The notes under the pieces were generated by a model. It was not told where the DNA came from and did not search any database. It saw only the letters and a list, made by a program, of their open reading frames with translations. DNA of 6,855 nt from a bacterium (GTDB lineage: Bacteria; Patescibacteriota; Saccharimonadia; Saccharimonadales; Saccharimonadaceae), in contig JAUIDL010000036.1 of NCBI GenBank assembly GCA_030428585.1, forward strand, positions 1-6,855, in the 5' to 3' direction. This document shows positions 5,912-6,855 of this stretch, one piece after another. Each line of letters opens with the position of its first letter. Within the stretch, counting starts at the first letter, position 1. The position numbers and the translations under genes are program-made.

Positions 5912-6441
5912 TACTGCTCGTTCCAACGAGTAATCGCCTCAGTGATAACTGACTTGGCCTCATCAGCCCCAGCCCATCGCTCAACGACAGTCGTACCTGG
6001 TTTTTTCAGATCTTTATAGTGATTAAAGTGGAACTCGATTTGTTCCAACAGTCGTGCCGGAACATCTTCGAGCGTTTGAATCGCGTCGCCAGTCGTGCGG
6101 TCATCAGCCGGAACGACCAAAATTTTGTCATCGACTTCACCGTCGTCAGAGAACTTCATGACACCAATAATCTTGGCTTCTAGGAATACACCGGTTGTTA
6201 GTGGTTCGCTCGTAATAATCAGTGCGTCAAGTTCGTCGCCATCTTCATCCAATGTTTGTGGAATAAAGCCGTAGTTTACTGGTTTTGCAAAAATCGCTGG
6301 TTCAACGCGGTCGAGTTGGAAAACAGCCAGCTCACGGTTCCATTCAATCTTATGGCTACTGCCGGTTGGAATTTCAATCACCACATTGACGATACCGTTT
6401 TGGTAGTCGCCAGGGGTAAGAATCTTGTTAAAATCTGCCAC
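5911..6441 (-). CDS. ppa: Inorganic pyrophosphatase, family I (soluble)
   Basis: The enzyme hydrolyses pyrophosphate to phosphate in the cytoplasm and so pulls biosynthetic reactions forward. The 176 residues match E. coli Ppa length. Residues corresponding to the E. coli active site are visible: Glu23, Lys31, Glu33, Arg45, Tyr57 in NYGFIP (56-61), Asp67/Asp69/Asp72 in DGDELD (67-72), then Asp99, Asp104 and Lys106 in DDGEVDDK (99-106), and HYKDL toward the C-terminus. Two usual residues differ: the proline of DGDPxD is Glu70, and the tyrosine of KYE is Ile32. The start is GTG at 6441, supported by a perfect AAGGAGG six bases upstream. It is the first gene of a two-gene unit with the IMPase-family phosphatase. 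Confidence 0.96.
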   Translation of the reverse strand: MADFNKILTPGDYQNGIVNVVIEIPTGSSHKIEWNRELAVFQLDRVEPAIFAKPVNYGFIPQTLDEDGDELDALIITSEPLTTGVFLEAKIIGVMKFSDDGEVDDKILVVPADDRTTGDAIQTLEDVPARLLEQIEFHFNHYKDLKKPGTTVVERWAGADEAKSVITEAITRWNEQ

Positions 6442-6447
6442 GAAAGG

Positions 6448-6454
6448 CCTCCTT
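6448..6454 (-). promoter_or_regulatory. Shine-Dalgarno of ppa
   Basis: AAGGAGG on the minus strand, six bases before the GTG at 6441, is a full-strength ribosome binding site. It establishes the non-ATG start, and no in-frame ATG lies nearby. Confidence 0.9.
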
Positions 6455-6474
6455 GGTATTATTTCTTCTCTGTT

Positions 6475-6483
6475 ATTTTACCA
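6475..6483 (-). promoter_or_regulatory. Extended -10 promoter of ppa
   Basis: On the minus strand TGGTAAAAT gives an extended -10 (TG, one base, TAAAAT at 6475-6480). I see no convincing -35 at 16-18 bp. Initiation would be near 6468, leaving a leader of about 27 nt that includes the AAGGAGG site. Confidence 0.5.
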
Positions 6484-6507
6484 GTTTTTGCCAATCAGGG
6501 ATATAAT
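6478..6507 (+). promoter_or_regulatory. Promoter of the PLD-like gene, near-leaderless
   Basis: A perfect TATAAT (6502-6507) is preceded at 18 bp by a weak -35 TTACCA (6478-6483). Initiation about seven bases downstream falls at 6514, within two bases of the ATG at 6516. There is no room for a Shine-Dalgarno. The weak -35 overlaps the opposing ppa -10. Confidence 0.55.
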
Positions 6508-6515
6508 CAATAAAG

Positions 6516-6855
6516 ATGAACTTGCAACTTCTTTCGCCAACCGAGTACGTCAAGCAAGCGACAAAACTCACCCACAGCGCAACCCGGCGCATTTCTTTAC
6601 TAACGATGGTGGTTGCCGACCAAGAGTCAACTCATGACTTATTGGAAGCAATCAAAGCCGCCGCTCAGCGTGGCGTCGAAGTCCACGTCTCGGCCGACAT
6701 TTTCACCTACGGTGAGTTAAACGGAAATTTCCTCGGCATGGGGTACGCTAGACAAGCCGTTCGTCGCACCAGCGAAATGGCGCGAACCCTGCGTCAAGTT
6801 GGCGTGAAATTTACCTGGTTGGGACACGGACGCATCACGTTGTTCAACGGGCGCA
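6516..6855 (+). CDS. Probable phospholipase-D-like / cardiolipin-synthase-like protein, N-terminal part (cut by window end)
   Basis: The frame is open from ATG at 6516 to the window end (113 complete codons). Three features recall the first half-domain of PLD-superfamily proteins: an initial strand RRISLLTMVVADQ (about 23-35), then a helix and strand reading LLEAIKAAAQRGVEVHVSAD (about 41-60), and an alternating RQVGVKFTWLG before ITLFNGR at the cut. In that family a strand of this kind leads into an HxK(x4)D motif, which would lie just downstream, so the catalytic motif itself is not seen. Family members act on phosphodiester bonds, often in phospholipids such as cardiolipin. No signal peptide or membrane segment is evident in the visible part. 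The gene is divergent from ppa and appears to have a leaderless transcript. Confidence 0.6.
   Translation, partial: MNLQLLSPTEYVKQATKLTHSATRRISLLTMVVADQESTHDLLEAIKAAAQRGVEVHVSADIFTYGELNGNFLGMGYARQAVRRTSEMARTLRQVGVKFTWLGHGRITLFNGR

Noticed and set aside
5912..5926. TTG start giving a 262-residue IMPase-family protein
   Set aside because: GTG at 5911 makes a TAGTG stop-start overlap like other junctions here. The TTG remains possible but is less favoured.
1..6855. Search by eye for tRNA, rRNA, CRISPR repeats, insertion sequences, attachment sites, riboswitches and hairpin terminators
   Set aside because: No repeated units, long terminal inverted repeats, cloverleaf-like segments or GC hairpins with T-tracts were found. 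Coding genes fill nearly all of the window and the longest non-coding gap is under 100 bases.

Overview
The window reads as an ordinary, very compact bacterial core-metabolism locus of nine protein genes. No RNA gene, mobile element, CRISPR array or prophage is visible. Start/stop overlaps (TAATG, ATGA, TAGTG), intergenic gaps under 100 nt, unusually short or divergent enzyme versions and a Rel protein that ends after its TGS domain suggest a reduced-genome lineage. My best guess is Patescibacteria/CPR, perhaps Saccharibacteria-like. This is an inference from gene content and style, not a database result. TAA, TAG and TGA all act as stops, so no recoding is needed.

Layout. (1) Positions 1-2911, minus strand: an operon read from a strong promoter at 2884-2911 in the order gap (GAPDH), rpiB, rpe and tkt (thiamine-binding N-terminal part, cut by the window edge). 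It joins the non-oxidative pentose-phosphate pathway to the glyceraldehyde-3-phosphate step of lower glycolysis. (2) Positions 2905-5149, plus strand: a Rel/SpoT-type (p)ppGpp synthetase/hydrolase translationally coupled to a YfiH/laccase-domain protein. Its promoter is back to back with that of the gap operon, and the two -35 boxes share five base pairs. (3) Positions 5138-6483, minus strand: family I inorganic pyrophosphatase followed by an inositol-monophosphatase-family phosphatase. This operon converges on yfiH with a 12-bp coding overlap. (4) Positions 6478-6855, plus strand: the first 113 residues of a probable phospholipase-D-like protein, divergent from the pyrophosphatase.

How it works together. 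Transketolase, Rpe and RpiB interconvert pentose and triose/hexose phosphates and feed glyceraldehyde-3-phosphate to GAPDH. The stringent-response enzyme is transcribed from the opposite face of the same small control region. The most interesting signals are regulatory: two compact divergent promoter pairs, in each of which the minus-strand gene has a leader with a clear Shine-Dalgarno while the plus-strand gene appears leaderless. The other points of note are a NAD/NADP-hybrid cofactor signature in GAPDH, a Rel lacking its C-terminal regulatory domains and an RpiB lacking two usually conserved active-site histidines. I do not see a previously undescribed multi-gene system.
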